DNA of 64,000 nucleotides from an uncultured bacterium (GCA_938002255.1 CALLAL010000025.1:48178-112177); one strand, 5' to 3'; positions 51,911-62,909 are shown, numbered from the stretch's first letter. Notes: a model not told the origin generated them from the letters alone. Translations and numbers: made by a program.

Positions 51911-53221
51911 CTATTCCTTCACGGGTTCAGAGAGTTTTTCCATTTTGACTTTCGAAATTCTTTGCCCCACCATTTCCACGATGCTAAACCGTTTTCCATC
52001 CCTCTCCAAAACATCTCCCACGACAGGAACCTTCTGGAGGGCGGTCATTAAAAATCCCCCCAATGTCTCATATTCCGGGGATTCCGGTAGAAGAATTTGA
52101 TAATCTTCTTTTAAATCTCTCAGGCTGATTGAAGGTTCGATGAGAAGCGTTCCGTCTTTCAGCAAAATGACTGGACTTTCGGTATCGTGTTCATCCCGGA
52201 TCTCTCCGACGATCTCTTCGATTAAATCCTCGATGGTTACCAGTCCCGAAACGCTCCCATACTCATCGACTACAATGGCCATGTGGACTCTTCTCCTTTG
52301 CATCTCTTTGAGGAGAAGACTGATGTTCATCGTCTCCGGAACAAAAAAGGGGGGACGAAGGATCTTTCGAATATCGATCTGACCTGTTTTTCCAAAGAGG
52401 GTCAAAAAATCTTTTGCATTGAGGATTCCCCGAACATCATTCAACTCCTTACCAAAGACAGGATATCGGGAAAACTGCTCCTCTTCGATGATCGCATGGA
52501 TTTCTTGGGGGGAGCGATCGATTTGAATGGCAACCATCTGGGTATGGGGAACCATCACCTCTTTGACCGACATATCGGCAAATTCAAAGACACTTTGAAG
52601 GATCTTCTCTTCTGTAGGCTCAAACACACCATGTTTTCCGCCCTCTTTAATCAGGAGCTTTACCTCTTCCTCGGTGATATAAGCTCTTTCGGTAAAAGGT
52701 TTTCTTCCAAAGGGAGCGAGGACAAGAGAGGTGCTCAAGGTAAGAAATCGGACAAAGATCGATGTCACCTTGGAAAAGGTGTCAATCGTTCTTGCAGTCC
52801 AAAGCCCTACGGTCTCCGGATGGGACAGAGCAATCGATTTAGGCACCAGTTCCCCAAAGATCACAGAAAAATAAGTGATCAAAGCAACAACGATCGCAAT
52901 GGCAATGGGTTCTGCGGCTATGGAGATGGTTTTAATAGGCACCATCTGGAGGGCCGGTTTAATCACCTCGGCAGCAGCCACTCCTCCCACGGCGGAGGCA
53001 AGCACACTGACCCCCGTAATTCCAATTTGAATAGTTGCTAAAAAACGGTCTGGTTGGTCTTTCAACTTCAGCAGAATATTGGCATTTCTCTTGCCACTGG
53101 CTGCCATTTCTTGAACCTTGCTCTTACGGGCTGTGACCACAGCAATCTCAGTGCCTGCGAGATAGCCATTTAAGAGGATGAGGGTGGCAATCAGGAGCCC
53201 TTCCCCAAGTAGTTCTTGCAT
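51911..53221 (-). CDS. CNNM/CorC-family membrane protein (DUF21-CBS-CorC)
   Basis: 436 residues. A DUF21 membrane domain (about 1-190; [40 protein letters not shown]) is followed by two CBS domains (about 210-340; [34 protein letters not shown]) and a CorC_HlyC domain (about 350-430). Related proteins export Mg2+ or Co2+; the older 'hemolysin' label is not informative. It converges with tldD, 13 bases apart. Confidence 0.93.
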   Translation of the reverse strand: MQELLGEGLLIATLILLNGYLAGTEIAVVTARKSKVQEMAASGKRNANILLKLKDQPDRFLATIQIGITGVSVLASAVGGVAAAEVIKPALQMVPIKTISIAAEPIAIAIVVALITYFSVIFGELVPKSIALSHPETVGLWTARTIDTFSKVTSIFVRFLTLSTSLVLAPFGRKPFTERAYITEEEVKLLIKEGGKHGVFEPTEEKILQSVFEFADMSVKEVMVPHTQMVAIQIDRSPQEIHAIIEEEQFSRYPVFGKELNDVRGILNAKDFLTLFGKTGQIDIRKILRPPFFVPETMNISLLLKEMQRRRVHMAIVVDEYGSVSGLVTIEDLIEEIVGEIRDEHDTESPVILLKDGTLLIEPSISLRDLKEDYQILLPESPEYETLGGFLMTALQKVPVVGDVLERDGKRFSIVEMVGQRISKVKMEKLSEPVKE

Positions 53222-53322
53222 GTTGGCCTCCCATTTTTTCGATTGAACATAGGAAAGGAAAATGAATCGGATGGAATAAAACGGTCAGGTTCCATTCCAC
53301 AGTCTTTTGGAAGAGGAGATCT

Positions 53323-54489
53323 TCAAAAGTTAACCTTCTTGAGTCGCTCAATGGCTTGCTTCAATCGAGACTCGTCAACCGTAAGGGCAATTCGAAAGTA
53401 ACCTTCTCCTGCCTCTCCGAAACCATTTCCTGGAGTGACCACAAGGCCTGCCTGTTCCATCAGGAGGGTGGCAAATTGTGCCGAGGTGTAGCCTCGAGGG
53501 ACCCGAATCCAGAGATAGAAGGTGGCTTTGGGGACTTCCACCTCCAGCCCAACCTCCCGAAGCCCCTTGACCACAACATCTCTTCGGCCCTCATAGATTT
53601 TAATTAGATTGGGGATAGGGGTATCATAGCGCTGAAGGGCTTCCATTCCAGCTTCCTGGATGGCTTGAAAGAGTCCTGAATCAATGTTGGTCTTCACTTT
53701 TCCCAATCCCGATACGATGTCAGGATGGCCTACGGCAAACCCAATTCGCCAACCTGTCATATTGAAGGTTTTGGAGAGACTATGAAATTCGATGCCCACC
53801 TCCTTGCCTCCTTCTATTTCAAGAAAACTCAAGGGGCGATACCCATCAAAGGCCAGCTCAGAGTAAGCGGCATCATGACAGACGATCACTTCATACTTTT
53901 TAGCAAAAGCAACCACTTCCTCGAAGAAGGGCCTTTCTGCAATCGCTGAGGTTGGATTATTGGGATAATTGATGAAAAGAAGTTTTGACCTCTCGGCAAT
54001 CTCACCTGGAATCTCTGAAAGCTTTGGAAGAAAACCATTCTCCTTGAGGAGGGGCATCACATAGGGGATACCCCCTGCGAAGAGAGTGGCTACCCGATAG
54101 ACCGGATATCCCGGACTTGGAATAAGGACATAATCTCCTGGATTTACAAAAGCAAGCGGAATATGAGCGATCCCTTCTTTCGACCCAATGAGTGTGAGGA
54201 CCTCTGTTTTTGGATCCAGTAAGACACCGAACCGCCTCTCAAACCAACGGGCCACGGCTGTCCTAAATTCAATCATTCCCTCATAAGAAGGATAATGATG
54301 GTTTTTGGGGTCTTGGGAGGCCCTGTTCAATCGTTCGATGATGGGGTCCGGGGTCGGAAGATCCGGGTCTCCAATGCCCAGGTCAATGAGATCTATCCCC
54401 TTCTTCCTCATCTCCTCTTTCTTTCTATCAATTTCCGCGAAAAGGTAAGGGGGGAGCTGTTCAATCCGCTTTGCCTTTTCAATCCGCAT
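53323..54489 (-). CDS. dapL: LL-diaminopimelate aminotransferase
   Basis: 388 residues, fold type I PLP enzyme. [20 protein letters not shown] at the start, [11 protein letters not shown], and the PLP Lys in [18 protein letters not shown] are characteristic of Dap[10 protein letters not shown] and the C-terminal [11 protein letters not shown] are also conserved. It converts tetrahydrodipicolinate to LL-diaminopimelate in one step for lysine and peptidoglycan. DapL2-type enzymes of this kind are usual in deltaproteobacteria. It is divergent from the BamD-LptA fusion. Confidence 0.93.
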   Translation of the reverse strand: MRIEKAKRIEQLPPYLFAEIDRKKEEMRKKGIDLIDLGIGDPDLPTPDPIIERLNRASQDPKNHHYPSYEGMIEFRTAVARWFERRFGVLLDPKTEVLTLIGSKEGIAHIPLAFVNPGDYVLIPSPGYPVYRVATLFAGGIPYVMPLLKENGFLPKLSEIPGEIAERSKLLFINYPNNPTSAIAERPFFEEVVAFAKKYEVIVCHDAAYSELAFDGYRPLSFLEIEGGKEVGIEFHSLSKTFNMTGWRIGFAVGHPDIVSGLGKVKTNIDSGLFQAIQEAGMEALQRYDTPIPNLIKIYEGRRDVVVKGLREVGLEVEVPKATFYLWIRVPRGYTSAQFATLLMEQAGLVVTPGNGFGEAGEGYFRIALTVDESRLKQAIERLKKVNF

Positions 54490-54655
54490 CGTTCTCTCCT
54501 CTTCGTCTTTCCCTTGGACAGGTGTTTAATTGAATACTTCTTATCCCAAAGGTTCTGGAATTTCAAGAAGAAAAGGAGATGGCCTTTCTATTTCTTGTAT
54601 TGACATCCCCCTTGCTTCCGATCATAATTAAGATCACTTTTCCTAAGAGGAGCCC

Positions 54656-56293
54656 ATGATCAAGAAGCCAACCCTCTGTCCCATTCTTTTTGTCCTTGTC
54701 CTCACCCTGCTCATTGGATGTGCAGGGAAGGGGAAAGAGGTCAAAACGATCAAAGGAGATCCAGACATTCTCTATCGTCAAGGTTTGGAACGATTTAACA
54801 AGAGGGACTACTCCGAAGCCCTGAAAATCTTTGAACAGGTGAAGTCTAATTTTCCCGACAGCCCGCCTTTTACGCAATGGGCAGAAATTAAGGTAGGGGA
54901 CTGCCACTTTTTTATGAAGGAATACGTCGAAGCCATTGCGGCTTATGAGGAGTTTAAGAAGACCCGTCCCACCCATGAGGACATTCCTTATGTACAATAC
55001 CAGATCGGAATGTCCTATTTTCAACAGATGCTTTCCCCTGATCGAGATCAAACGCCCACTCGAAAAGCCCTCTCCAACTTTGAATATTTAGTCTCCAATA
55101 TGCCTCCCAGCCTCTTTACGGAGAAGGCGGCAGAAAAGATTGAAGTGTGTAAGAAGCGGTTGGCCGATCACGAATTCTATATCGGAAATTTCTATTACAA
55201 ACAGGGAAAGTATCTGGCGGCTGCCCAGCGGTTTGAGGGATTGCTTCATAAATTTCCTAAAAGGGTGGATGAGGATAAGACGCTCTATCTTTTAGGAAAA
55301 AGCCGTCTTGAGCTTCATCAATGGGAGAAGGCCAACCAGGCCTTTTTGAGGCTCGTCAATGAATATCCCAAAAGCCCTCATTCTAAAGAGGCCCGAACCA
55401 TCCTGGATCAGGGCCGAAAGGAAAGAGAAGCTGCTCCAAAGACAAAAGCCAAAGAGGCAAAGAAGAAGGCCGTTCCCATTGAGGAAGAACCCGAAAGGAT
55501 TGCCCTGGTTAAATTCGATGAAGAGAGAAGACAACCGGTCATGTTTAAGGAAAAAGGGAGAGTTGCTCTTTCTGCCGGGGAAAGCTCTCCCCCGTCCGTT
55601 CTTGTGCCGAAGGCTCCCGTCGAAGAGCATCAGGACATTTCACCCTCTCTGGTCAGATACGAAGAGGAAAGAAGGCGACCCATTCCTTCTGCTTCTCCTC
55701 CCCCACCGGAGGAAATCAAGCTGGAGGTTAAGCCTGAAAACGAACCAAGGAGGGCAGCACTTCCTCCAACTGGTTCAACCCCTCAGACCAGAGAAACTCC
55801 TCCTACTCCTGCCCCGGTGGAGAAGGAGATGGTAAAACCAGAGGGATCTGGACCCTCAAAGGAGATTCAGTTAGGTGACCCGAGTGCGCCCATTGATATC
55901 ACTTCCGACCGCGTGGAGGCTTTATTCAAGGAGAATCGGATTCTCTTTCAGGGCAATGTGATGGCACGCCAGAAGGATATCGTCATCTATTCTGACTTCC
56001 TTGAGGCAACGATTTTGGAGGATGGCAAAGGGATTGAGAAGGTGGTGGCCGGTGGAAATGTGAAGGTCCAGCAGGGCCTTCGCGTAGCGAATTGTGAGAA
56101 GGCGATCTTTTATAATCGAGAACAGCGAGTGGTTTTGACAGGAAATCCGAAGGTATGGGAGGGTGAAAATCTGGTTTCTGGTGAAGAGATTATCTTTGAT
56201 ATCTTGAAGAATCGCATTGAAGTGAAAGGAGGCTCACGAGAGAGAGGGAAAGTAAGAGTCCTTCCAGGGGAAGAGATAAAAAAATTACAGTAG
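54656..56293 (+). CDS. BamD-like TPR lipoprotein fused to an LptA/OstA domain
   Basis: 545 residues. The signal CPILFVLVLTLLIGC has a lipobox Cys near residue 22. A BamD/YbgF-like TPR domain (about 38-255; LYRQGLERFNKRDYSEALKI, KYLAAAQRFEGLLHKFPK) is followed by a long Pro/Glu-rich linker (about 260-400). An LptA/OstA beta-jellyroll domain comes last (about 405-525; PIDITSDRVEALFKENRILF, VMARQKDIVIYSDFLEATI, KAIFYNREQRVVLTGNP). BamD serves outer-membrane protein insertion and LptA bridges lipopolysaccharide transport. The two are normally separate proteins. The frame is continuous, with no sign of a joining error. Confidence 0.85.
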   Translation: MIKKPTLCPILFVLVLTLLIGCAGKGKEVKTIKGDPDILYRQGLERFNKRDYSEALKIFEQVKSNFPDSPPFTQWAEIKVGDCHFFMKEYVEAIAAYEEFKKTRPTHEDIPYVQYQIGMSYFQQMLSPDRDQTPTRKALSNFEYLVSNMPPSLFTEKAAEKIEVCKKRLADHEFYIGNFYYKQGKYLAAAQRFEGLLHKFPKRVDEDKTLYLLGKSRLELHQWEKANQAFLRLVNEYPKSPHSKEARTILDQGRKEREAAPKTKAKEAKKKAVPIEEEPERIALVKFDEERRQPVMFKEKGRVALSAGESSPPSVLVPKAPVEEHQDISPSLVRYEEERRRPIPSASPPPPEEIKLEVKPENEPRRAALPPTGSTPQTRETPPTPAPVEKEMVKPEGSGPSKEIQLGDPSAPIDITSDRVEALFKENRILFQGNVMARQKDIVIYSDFLEATILEDGKGIEKVVAGGNVKVQQGLRVANCEKAIFYNREQRVVLTGNPKVWEGENLVSGEEIIFDILKNRIEVKGGSRERGKVRVLPGEEIKKLQ

Positions 56294-56396
56294 GATATTC
56301 CCCCTTTGCCTGTCCATCCCCCCATCGTCTACTCCTGCCCTGAACGAATCAAAGGAACCCCCCTTTTTTATACGGCAAGCCACCCTATCCCAAGGG

Positions 56397-56425
56397 TTGA
56401 CTAAAGAGATAAGCCATAGTATATA
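56397..56425 (+). promoter_or_regulatory. Predicted sigma-70 promoter of glmU-glmS
   Basis: TTGACT (56397-56402) and TATATA (56420-56425) are 17 bases apart. The predicted leader of about 120 bases contains a perfect hairpin TCACTCTT-TT-AAGAGTGA at 56495-56512. No glmS-ribozyme core was recognised in it. Confidence 0.55.
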
Positions 56426-56494
56426 TGAATCAATTTTCATCTTCACTTACCGTCGCCTGACAGACTTATTAACAGGATGATCCTTCAGAATGGG

Positions 56495-56512
56495 TCACTC
56501 TTTTAAGAGTGA
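56495..56512 (+). other. Hairpin in the glmU leader
   Basis: TCACTCTTTTAAGAGTGA is a perfect palindrome with an 8-bp stem and two central bases, about 40 bases upstream of the glmU start. It has no following T-run, so it is not an intrinsic terminator. It could be an operator or an mRNA structure. Confidence 0.35.
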
Positions 56513-56553
56513 TGAACGTTTCCTGAAGTTGCCCATCAGGGGAGGGACATCAG

Positions 56554-57957
56554 TTGAACCCAATTGCTACGGTCATTCTTGCCGCAGGGAAAGGAACCCG
56601 GATGAAGTCAGATCTAACAAAGGTCCTTCATCCTCTGTTAGGGGTTCCAATGCTCTTCTACACGGTGGATCTGTCCCTGAATGGGATCCGGGCTGAGAAA
56701 ACGATCGTTGTGGTGGGTCATCAGGCCGATCAGGTAGAGAGAACGTTTCAGGATGCTCCACTTGATTTTGTGCACCAGGAAGAACCCTTGGGCACAGGAC
56801 ATGCGGTTTTACAGGCTCTGCCTCTTCTGAAAGGGTTTACAGGAACCGTCCTCATCCTTTGCGGTGATGTGCCTTTGGTAAAGAAGGAGACTCTCTGGTC
56901 TTTCATCGAGACCTTTTGGAGAAATGATTCCACCCTGGCGGTGCTTTCGGCTGTGGTGAAAGATCCCTCTGGATATGGGAGGATCGTTCGAGATCCAGAA
57001 GGCTGGCTGGAAAGAATTGTAGAGGAGAGAGACGCTTCAGATGAAGAGAGGCTGATCCGGGAGATCAACACGGGAATTTATTGTGTCCGATCGTCTTTCC
57101 TGGCGGAAGGTTTAAAAGAGATTGGAAAAGAGAATGCTCAAGGTGAATACTATCTGACCGATCTGGCTGAGGTGGCAAGAAAAAGAGATTTAAGATGCTC
57201 CGCTCATATGGTGGCTAACCCAATAGAAGTGATGGGGATTAATACCCGCCTTGATCTTGCCAGGGCGATGGACATCCTCCGACAGGAAAAATTAATAGAG
57301 TTGATGTTATCAGGGGTGACGGTCATCGATCCGAAGACCACTTATGTGGACCGGGCTGTGATCATCGGGAAGGACACGACCCTTCATCCCAATTGTACCC
57401 TCCAAGGGAAGACCCGGATTGGAGAGCGATGCGTCATCGAATCAAATTCGAAGATCTTGGATTCCGAACTTGGTTGTGATGTGGTCATTCGTTCTCACTC
57501 CGTGATCACAGAGAGCCGGATTGAGGATGAAGCAGTGATTGGCCCCTTTGCTCACCTGAGACCTCAAACGGAGGTCAAGGCAAAGGCGAAGATTGGCAAC
57601 TTCGTAGAGGTCAAGAAGTCTATTATCGGGAGAGGGACCAAAGCAAACCATCTTGCCTATATCGGAGACTCTCTGGTCGGGGAAGAGACCAATATCGGTG
57701 CAGGCACCATCACCTGTAACTACGATGGAGTGAAGAAACATCAGACGGTCATCGGAGACCAGGTTTTTGTTGGATCGAATGTGGAGTTGGTGGCGCCTGT
57801 CAAGGTGGGCAATCGTTCTACCATCGGTGCAGGAACGACCGTCACAAGAGATGTTCCAGATGGAGCCCTTGCCATCAGTCGGGTGAAACAGAAGAATATC
57901 AAAGGCTGGAATAAAAAGAAGGGGTTTCAAAGGGAAAAAAAGAAGAAAAAGGGTTAA
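56554..57957 (+). CDS. glmU: GlmU, bifunctional N-acetylglucosamine-1-phosphate uridyltransferase/acetyltransferase
   Basis: 467 residues with a TTG start at 56554 behind GGGAGGG. This is the only start that keeps the nucleotidyltransferase motif LAAGKGTRMKSDLTKVLHP intact. The uridyltransferase domain spans about 1-230 (LCGDVPLV, INTGIYCVRS). The left-handed beta-helix acetyltransferase domain spans about 250-450, with ANHLAYIGDSLVGEETNIGA and TITCNYDGVKKHQT. It makes UDP-GlcNAc for peptidoglycan and lipid A. glmS follows directly. The C-terminus is Lys-rich. Confidence 0.97.
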   Translation: MNPIATVILAAGKGTRMKSDLTKVLHPLLGVPMLFYTVDLSLNGIRAEKTIVVVGHQADQVERTFQDAPLDFVHQEEPLGTGHAVLQALPLLKGFTGTVLILCGDVPLVKKETLWSFIETFWRNDSTLAVLSAVVKDPSGYGRIVRDPEGWLERIVEERDASDEERLIREINTGIYCVRSSFLAEGLKEIGKENAQGEYYLTDLAEVARKRDLRCSAHMVANPIEVMGINTRLDLARAMDILRQEKLIELMLSGVTVIDPKTTYVDRAVIIGKDTTLHPNCTLQGKTRIGERCVIESNSKILDSELGCDVVIRSHSVITESRIEDEAVIGPFAHLRPQTEVKAKAKIGNFVEVKKSIIGRGTKANHLAYIGDSLVGEETNIGAGTITCNYDGVKKHQTVIGDQVFVGSNVELVAPVKVGNRSTIGAGTTVTRDVPDGALAISRVKQKNIKGWNKKKGFQREKKKKKG

Positions 57958-57960
57958 CCC

Positions 57961-59790
57961 ATGTGTGGGATTGTTGGATACGTAGGGTCAAGAAAGACCG
58001 CAGAAGTCCTTATGGATGGATTGAAGCGATTGGAATATCGGGGCTACGACTCTGCTGGCATTGCCGTCTTTCATCAAGGGAAGATCGAAATCCGGCGGAG
58101 GGTTGGGAAATTAACCCATCTGGAGGAATTGATAAAACGTGAGACCTTTGATGGTGTAGTAGGAATTGGTCACACCCGATGGGCTACCCATGGAAGGCCT
58201 TCCGATGAGAATGCTCATCCGCATAAAGCAGGACGAGTGGTTCTCATTCATAACGGAATTATCGAAAACCACCTTCCTCTGAGGGAGGCTCTGAAAAGAA
58301 AAGGGCGTACCTTCACCTCTGAAACCGATACGGAAATCATCTGCCATCTGATTGATGAATTTCTTGAGGAAGGCTGTGGACCGCTTGAAGCGGTTCAGAC
58401 AGCCCTTGAAAAGGTTCGGGGATCGTATGCCCTGGGTATCCTCTTCGAAGGGAACGAAAAGAGCCTCATCGCTGCCCGTAAGGAAAGCCCTCTGGTCATT
58501 GGTCTGGGGGAGGGGGAGTACTTTATCGCTTCGGATATCCCGCCGATTCTTCCCTACACCCGAGATTTTATTTTTATGGAAGACGGTGAATTGGCTTATC
58601 TTTCTCCAGAGGGAATTCACCTCTATGATGCAACAGGACATGAGATCTTCAAAGAGCCCAAGCGAATCAACTGGAGCCCCCTCATGGCAGAAAAAGGGGG
58701 CTTTAAGCATTTTATGCTTAAAGAGATCTTCGAGCAGCCCCGGGCAGTCATCGACACCATACGGGGAAGACTTTTAGAAGAGAAAGGGGATGTTCTTTTT
58801 GAAGGAATCCATCTGGAGGCTTCTGTCCTCAAAACCATTCGACGGATTTGCCTGATTGCCTGTGGCACCTCCTATCATGCAGCCCTGGTGGGCAAGTTTC
58901 TTATCGAAGGGCTCTGCCGCATTCCGGTCGAAGCGGATATTGGTTCGGAGTTTCGGTATCGAAACCCCATTCTCGGAAAGGATACTTTATTGATCGCCAT
59001 CTCCCAATCGGGCGAAACTGCCGATACCCTGGCTGCTTTGAGAGAAGGAAAGAGACAGGGGGCCATCACGCTTGCCATCTGCAATGTGGTGGAGTCAAGC
59101 CTGGCGAGAGAGTCGGATCATGTGATCTATACCTATGCAGGGCCTGAAATCGGTGTAGCCTCTACAAAGACCTTTGTGACCCAACTGGTGATTCTCTTTC
59201 TTATCGCTCTTCGCATGGGAAGAGAGTTAGGTGTCCTCTCCCAACAGGAGGGGAGAAGGTGGATCGAGGAATTGGTCAAACTCCCTCACCTGATGGAGGA
59301 GATGCTCAAATCATCCAAACAGGTTTTTGAGATTGCCCGAAAGTACCTGTCGGCGAGGGATTTTCTCTATCTCGGAAGAGGCATCAACTATCCCATTGCC
59401 CTCGAAGGCGCATTGAAGCTGAAAGAGATCTCCTATATCCATGCAGAAGGTTATCCTGCAGGGGAGATGAAACATGGGCCCATCGCGCTGATTGACCGGG
59501 AGATGCCTGTGGTCGTCCTCGCCACACGGAATGACGTTTATGAGAAAGTGCTTGCCAACATCGAAGAGGTGAAGGCAAGGGAAGGAAAGGTGATTGCCCT
59601 TGTTTCAGAGTCTGACAGATTCCACATGAAAGCGGTGGACGATCTTCTTTCCATCCCCGATGTCGATCCTTTCCTGGCACCCATTCTGCTCACGATTCCC
59701 CTTCAACTGATGGCTTACCATATTGCAGATCTTAAAGGGACCGATGTGGACCAGCCCCGAAACCTGGCCAAGAGCGTCACCGTTGAATAA
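57961..59790 (+). CDS. glmS: GlmS, glutamine-fructose-6-phosphate aminotransferase
   Basis: 609 residues, the normal length. Cys 2 after the initiator Met ([16 protein letters not shown]) is the glutaminase nucleophile. The N-terminal domain has [11 protein letters not shown] and NGIIENH. Two SIS sugar-isomerase domains follow (about 285-420 and 455-600; [26 protein letters not shown]), ending [13 protein letters not shown]. It makes glucosamine-6-phosphate, the substrate route to GlmU, whose gene ends 3 bases upstream. Confidence 0.97.
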   Translation: MCGIVGYVGSRKTAEVLMDGLKRLEYRGYDSAGIAVFHQGKIEIRRRVGKLTHLEELIKRETFDGVVGIGHTRWATHGRPSDENAHPHKAGRVVLIHNGIIENHLPLREALKRKGRTFTSETDTEIICHLIDEFLEEGCGPLEAVQTALEKVRGSYALGILFEGNEKSLIAARKESPLVIGLGEGEYFIASDIPPILPYTRDFIFMEDGELAYLSPEGIHLYDATGHEIFKEPKRINWSPLMAEKGGFKHFMLKEIFEQPRAVIDTIRGRLLEEKGDVLFEGIHLEASVLKTIRRICLIACGTSYHAALVGKFLIEGLCRIPVEADIGSEFRYRNPILGKDTLLIAISQSGETADTLAALREGKRQGAITLAICNVVESSLARESDHVIYTYAGPEIGVASTKTFVTQLVILFLIALRMGRELGVLSQQEGRRWIEELVKLPHLMEEMLKSSKQVFEIARKYLSARDFLYLGRGINYPIALEGALKLKEISYIHAEGYPAGEMKHGPIALIDREMPVVVLATRNDVYEKVLANIEEVKAREGKVIALVSESDRFHMKAVDDLLSIPDVDPFLAPILLTIPLQLMAYHIADLKGTDVDQPRNLAKSVTVE

Positions 59791-59866
59791 ACATCCTTGA
59801 AAATTGTAAAATGCAGAATTAACAGTTCAACAGGCTAATTTTTCAACTGACATTGAGGTTTAATCA

Positions 59867-62098
59867 GTGTCTCTTCTTAACGATCTTAATCCGGCCCAAC
59901 GAAAAGCAGTTCTCGAAACCGAAGGCCCCCTTCTGGTCTTTGCAGGGGCGGGAAGCGGAAAGACTCGCGTCCTCACCTATCGCATCGCCTACCTGATCCA
60001 GGAGAAGGGGATTTCTCCCTGGAATATTCTTGCTGTCACCTTTACCAACAAGGCTGCAGATGAGATGCGGGAGAGGGTGGAGCATCTCCTGGGTGGATCG
60101 GCAAAAGGAATCTGGATCTCCACCTTCCACTCTGCATGCGCCCGCATCCTCAGGCAGCACATCGACCGTCTTGGGTTTGGAAGGAACTTTGTGATCTATG
60201 ATGAAGAGGATCAAGAGCGGCACCTTAAGGCTGTGATGAAGGAACTGGAGCTTGATTTTAAGATGTATCCTCCGAGGGCAATGCAGTCCGCCATGGATAA
60301 ATTGAAAAATGAAGGGATCACTCCGGACCAGTATCGACCCTCTCCCTTCAACCTTTTTCAAAAAAAATTGGCTCTGGTCTATCAACGCTATCAGGAGGAC
60401 CTCCGCCGGAATAATGGAGTCGATTTCGGTGATCTCCTTGTCATGGTGACCCTTCTCTTTAAGAAATGTCCAGAAGTTCTGAAGTCCTACCAACATCTCT
60501 GCCGATATGTGATGGTTGATGAGTTTCAGGATACGAACCTCATCCAGTATCGACTCATCCGGAGGCTGGGGGAGGGACACCAGAACATCTGTGTCGTTGG
60601 AGATGATGACCAATCGATCTACAGATGGAGGGGAGCCGAAGTCGGGAATATCTTAAATTTTGAAAAGGACTTTCCCGGAACAAAAGTGGTCACCCTTGAA
60701 CAGAATTACCGTTCCACCCGGCATATTCTTCAGGCAGCCAATCATGTGGTCAGAAGAAATCGGTTGAGAAAAGAGAAGATCCTCTGGACGGAAAATCCAG
60801 AGGGCGAACTTCTCACCCTCTATGTGGGGGAAGACGAAGAGGATGAAGCGAACTACGTCGTTCGAAAGATCGCCGAATATGTGAATGCCGTTTCTCAGAA
60901 GTCAAACGAGAGGCCGGTCAGGTCCTATCGCGACATTGCGGTCTTCTACCGGATCAATGCCCAGTCCCGTGCCATCGAGGAGGAGCTGGTTAAAAACCAG
61001 ATCCCTTATACAATCGTGGGAGGGGTAAAATTTTATGAGCGGAAAGAGATCAAAGACATCCTCGCTTACCTGAAGCTCATTGCCAACCCATCGGATGGAA
61101 TCAGCCTGAGGCGGATCATCAATCACCCTCCGAGGGGGATCGGAGAGAAGACCGTGGAAAGCCTCTTGGCTTTCTCAAGAGAGAAGGGGCTTTCCCTGTA
61201 TGAGGGGATGAGAGAGGCTCTGAAGGAGGATTGGCTTTCTTCCGGCGTTCGCGAAAGGATCAGGGGATTTATTCATCTGATCGAAGAGCTGCGCCAGGAG
61301 GCGAAAACCCTCTCCCTCAGTCAGTTGACCCTCTTCCTTCTTACCAGGACGGGTTATCTTGCACGGTTGAAAGAGGAAGGGACAGAGGAGGCCCTTTCGA
61401 GAGTTGAGAATGTTGAGGAACTCCTCAGCCTGTTGACGGCACTGGAAGAAGGAGAAGAGCCTGTTTCTCTTGAGACCTTTCTGGACAGGGTCTCTCTTGT
61501 GACCAGCGTGGACCTTTATGAGGACAGAGAGAATCGGGTCTCCCTGATGACCCTCCATTGCGCCAAGGGGCTGGAATTTCCCGTGGTCTTCATCATCGGG
61601 ATGGAAGAGGGGCTCCTTCCTCATTACCGGAGGGGCGAAGAGATTGAGGATCTTGAAGAAGAGAGGAGGCTTTGCTACGTTGGAATCACTCGAGCCAAAG
61701 AAAAACTCTATCTTTCGAGGACAGAGAGGCGTTCTACGTTTGGCATTGGGAGGGCTAACCTTCCTTCGCGGTTTCTTGATGAACTTCCTTTTGAATTGAT
61801 CCACGTTGAGGAAAGAGAGAAAAAGGAAGACTCTGTCTTTTCACAGGAGGCGTTCTGGCGGGAGGATGTTGACCCATCCAGAGACGAAGGGGATTCAAGG
61901 CAGGAGATTGTCACGTGGATCCCGGATGGGTTTTTCCCTTTACGGACAGGAATGCGGGTAAGACATCCGAAGTTCGGCGATGGACGGGTAAAATCGATTG
62001 AAGGAATGAACGAGGACCAGAAGGCCACGATCGTCTTTGCATCCGTAGGACCCAAACGGCTGAAAACCCGGTATGCCAATTTGGAAATCCTGGAATGA
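59867..62098 (+). CDS. pcrA: UvrD/PcrA-family DNA helicase
   Basis: 743 residues of superfamily 1A, starting at a GTG (59867) with a TGAGGTT ribosome site. It opens with LNDLNPAQRKAV, then Walker A FAGAGSGKTRVLTYRIAYL and Walker B MVDEFQDTN. GDDDQSIYRWRGAE, QNYRSTRHIL, LMTLHCAKGLEFPVVFIIGM and VGITRAKEKLYLSR are further helicase motifs. The C-terminal Tudor-like segment (VRHPKFGDGRVKSIEG) binds RNA polymerase in PcrA/UvrD. It acts in repair and replication restart. Confidence 0.95.
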   Translation: MSLLNDLNPAQRKAVLETEGPLLVFAGAGSGKTRVLTYRIAYLIQEKGISPWNILAVTFTNKAADEMRERVEHLLGGSAKGIWISTFHSACARILRQHIDRLGFGRNFVIYDEEDQERHLKAVMKELELDFKMYPPRAMQSAMDKLKNEGITPDQYRPSPFNLFQKKLALVYQRYQEDLRRNNGVDFGDLLVMVTLLFKKCPEVLKSYQHLCRYVMVDEFQDTNLIQYRLIRRLGEGHQNICVVGDDDQSIYRWRGAEVGNILNFEKDFPGTKVVTLEQNYRSTRHILQAANHVVRRNRLRKEKILWTENPEGELLTLYVGEDEEDEANYVVRKIAEYVNAVSQKSNERPVRSYRDIAVFYRINAQSRAIEEELVKNQIPYTIVGGVKFYERKEIKDILAYLKLIANPSDGISLRRIINHPPRGIGEKTVESLLAFSREKGLSLYEGMREALKEDWLSSGVRERIRGFIHLIEELRQEAKTLSLSQLTLFLLTRTGYLARLKEEGTEEALSRVENVEELLSLLTALEEGEEPVSLETFLDRVSLVTSVDLYEDRENRVSLMTLHCAKGLEFPVVFIIGMEEGLLPHYRRGEEIEDLEEERRLCYVGITRAKEKLYLSRTERRSTFGIGRANLPSRFLDELPFELIHVEEREKKEDSVFSQEAFWREDVDPSRDEGDSRQEIVTWIPDGFFPLRTGMRVRHPKFGDGRVKSIEGMNEDQKATIVFASVGPKRLKTRYANLEILE

Positions 62099-62166
62099 CT
62101 CAATGGCAAAGGACAAGGAGCTAAGGGCGTATGTCCACTGTGCCTTGCGAGAACAAGGAGGCAACC

Positions 62167-62706
62167 ATGAAGACCTATTTTATTCTTTCAGCGATTGGAA
62201 AGGATCGGCCCGGGATTGTGGCCGACGTCTCTGAGGTCATCTATGGATGCGGAGGGAATATTGAAGATTCGAGCATGAGCCTTCTCAGGAATCACTTTGC
62301 CCTTCTTCTCCTGTTTTCCACCGATCGAGAAGAGATGACCCAGCGGCTATCGTCTGACCTGAAGCGTCTCGAATGGGAAAAGAATCTCAGCGTCTTCTTC
62401 TCTCCCATCACCTTTGAAGAAGCTTACCCACAAGCGAAGGAACAGACGGATCGGTATAAAATCACCACCTCCGGAGTGGACCACGCCGGAATTGTTTTCA
62501 AAGTTTGCCGACTTCTGGCCGATCGTAAGGTCAACATCATCGATATGAAGACCCATCGCGTTCTATCTGCCGAGAGCGGAACCCCTCTTTTTGAAATGGA
62601 TATCGATGTGGACGTCCCTCATTCTGTCTCCGAAAAGGGGTTGAGAGAAGATCTCCATCATCTTGCCGATGAATTGAGAATCGATCTGGTGTTGAGGAGA
62701 ATGTAA
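62167..62706 (+). CDS. GcvR-like double-ACT-domain protein
   Basis: About 179 residues from the ATG at 62167, which has a perfect AAGGAGG ribosome site 5 bases upstream; the longer frame from 62131 has none. Two ACT domains: about 3-85 (FILSAIGKDRPGIVADVSEV with NIEDSSMSLLRNHFALLLLF) and about 95-175 (YKITTSGVDHAGIVFKVCRL with KVNIIDMKTHRV). Such proteins sense amino acids; E. coli GcvR represses the glycine cleavage genes. No target gene is nearby, so the role is only a family inference. Confidence 0.85.
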   Translation: MKTYFILSAIGKDRPGIVADVSEVIYGCGGNIEDSSMSLLRNHFALLLLFSTDREEMTQRLSSDLKRLEWEKNLSVFFSPITFEEAYPQAKEQTDRYKITTSGVDHAGIVFKVCRLLADRKVNIIDMKTHRVLSAESGTPLFEMDIDVDVPHSVSEKGLREDLHHLADELRIDLVLRRM

Positions 62707-62874
62707 AGAACGCTCTGAGGAAGCCTCTTTCCACTTTCTTGATGATAAACCGTCTCATGATTCAATTGACCCGGCTGTTCGGAAATCTCCCCTCCTTCTC
62801 ACGTGGTTTGGCCTCGACGACATTGCCCCCCCTTCCCGCCCACGATTCAGGAGTTGGATAAGCCAACATTTCTA

Positions 62875-62903
62875 TTGACACGTTGACCAAAATTTAATAA
62901 AGT
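62875..62903 (+). promoter_or_regulatory. Predicted sigma-70 promoter upstream of cas6
   Basis: A perfect TTGACA (62875-62880) is followed after 17 bases by TAAAGT (62898-62903, 4 of 6). Transcription would start near 62910, upstream of two hairpins, the second a terminator. The stretch 62707-62874 shows nothing else recognisable. Confidence 0.5.
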
Positions 62904-62909
62904 CCTTCA

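Noticed and set aside
56426..56553. glmS ribozyme in the leader of glmU-glmS
   Set aside because: The conserved core was not found; glmS itself follows glmU by 3 bases, leaving no room for its own ribozyme.
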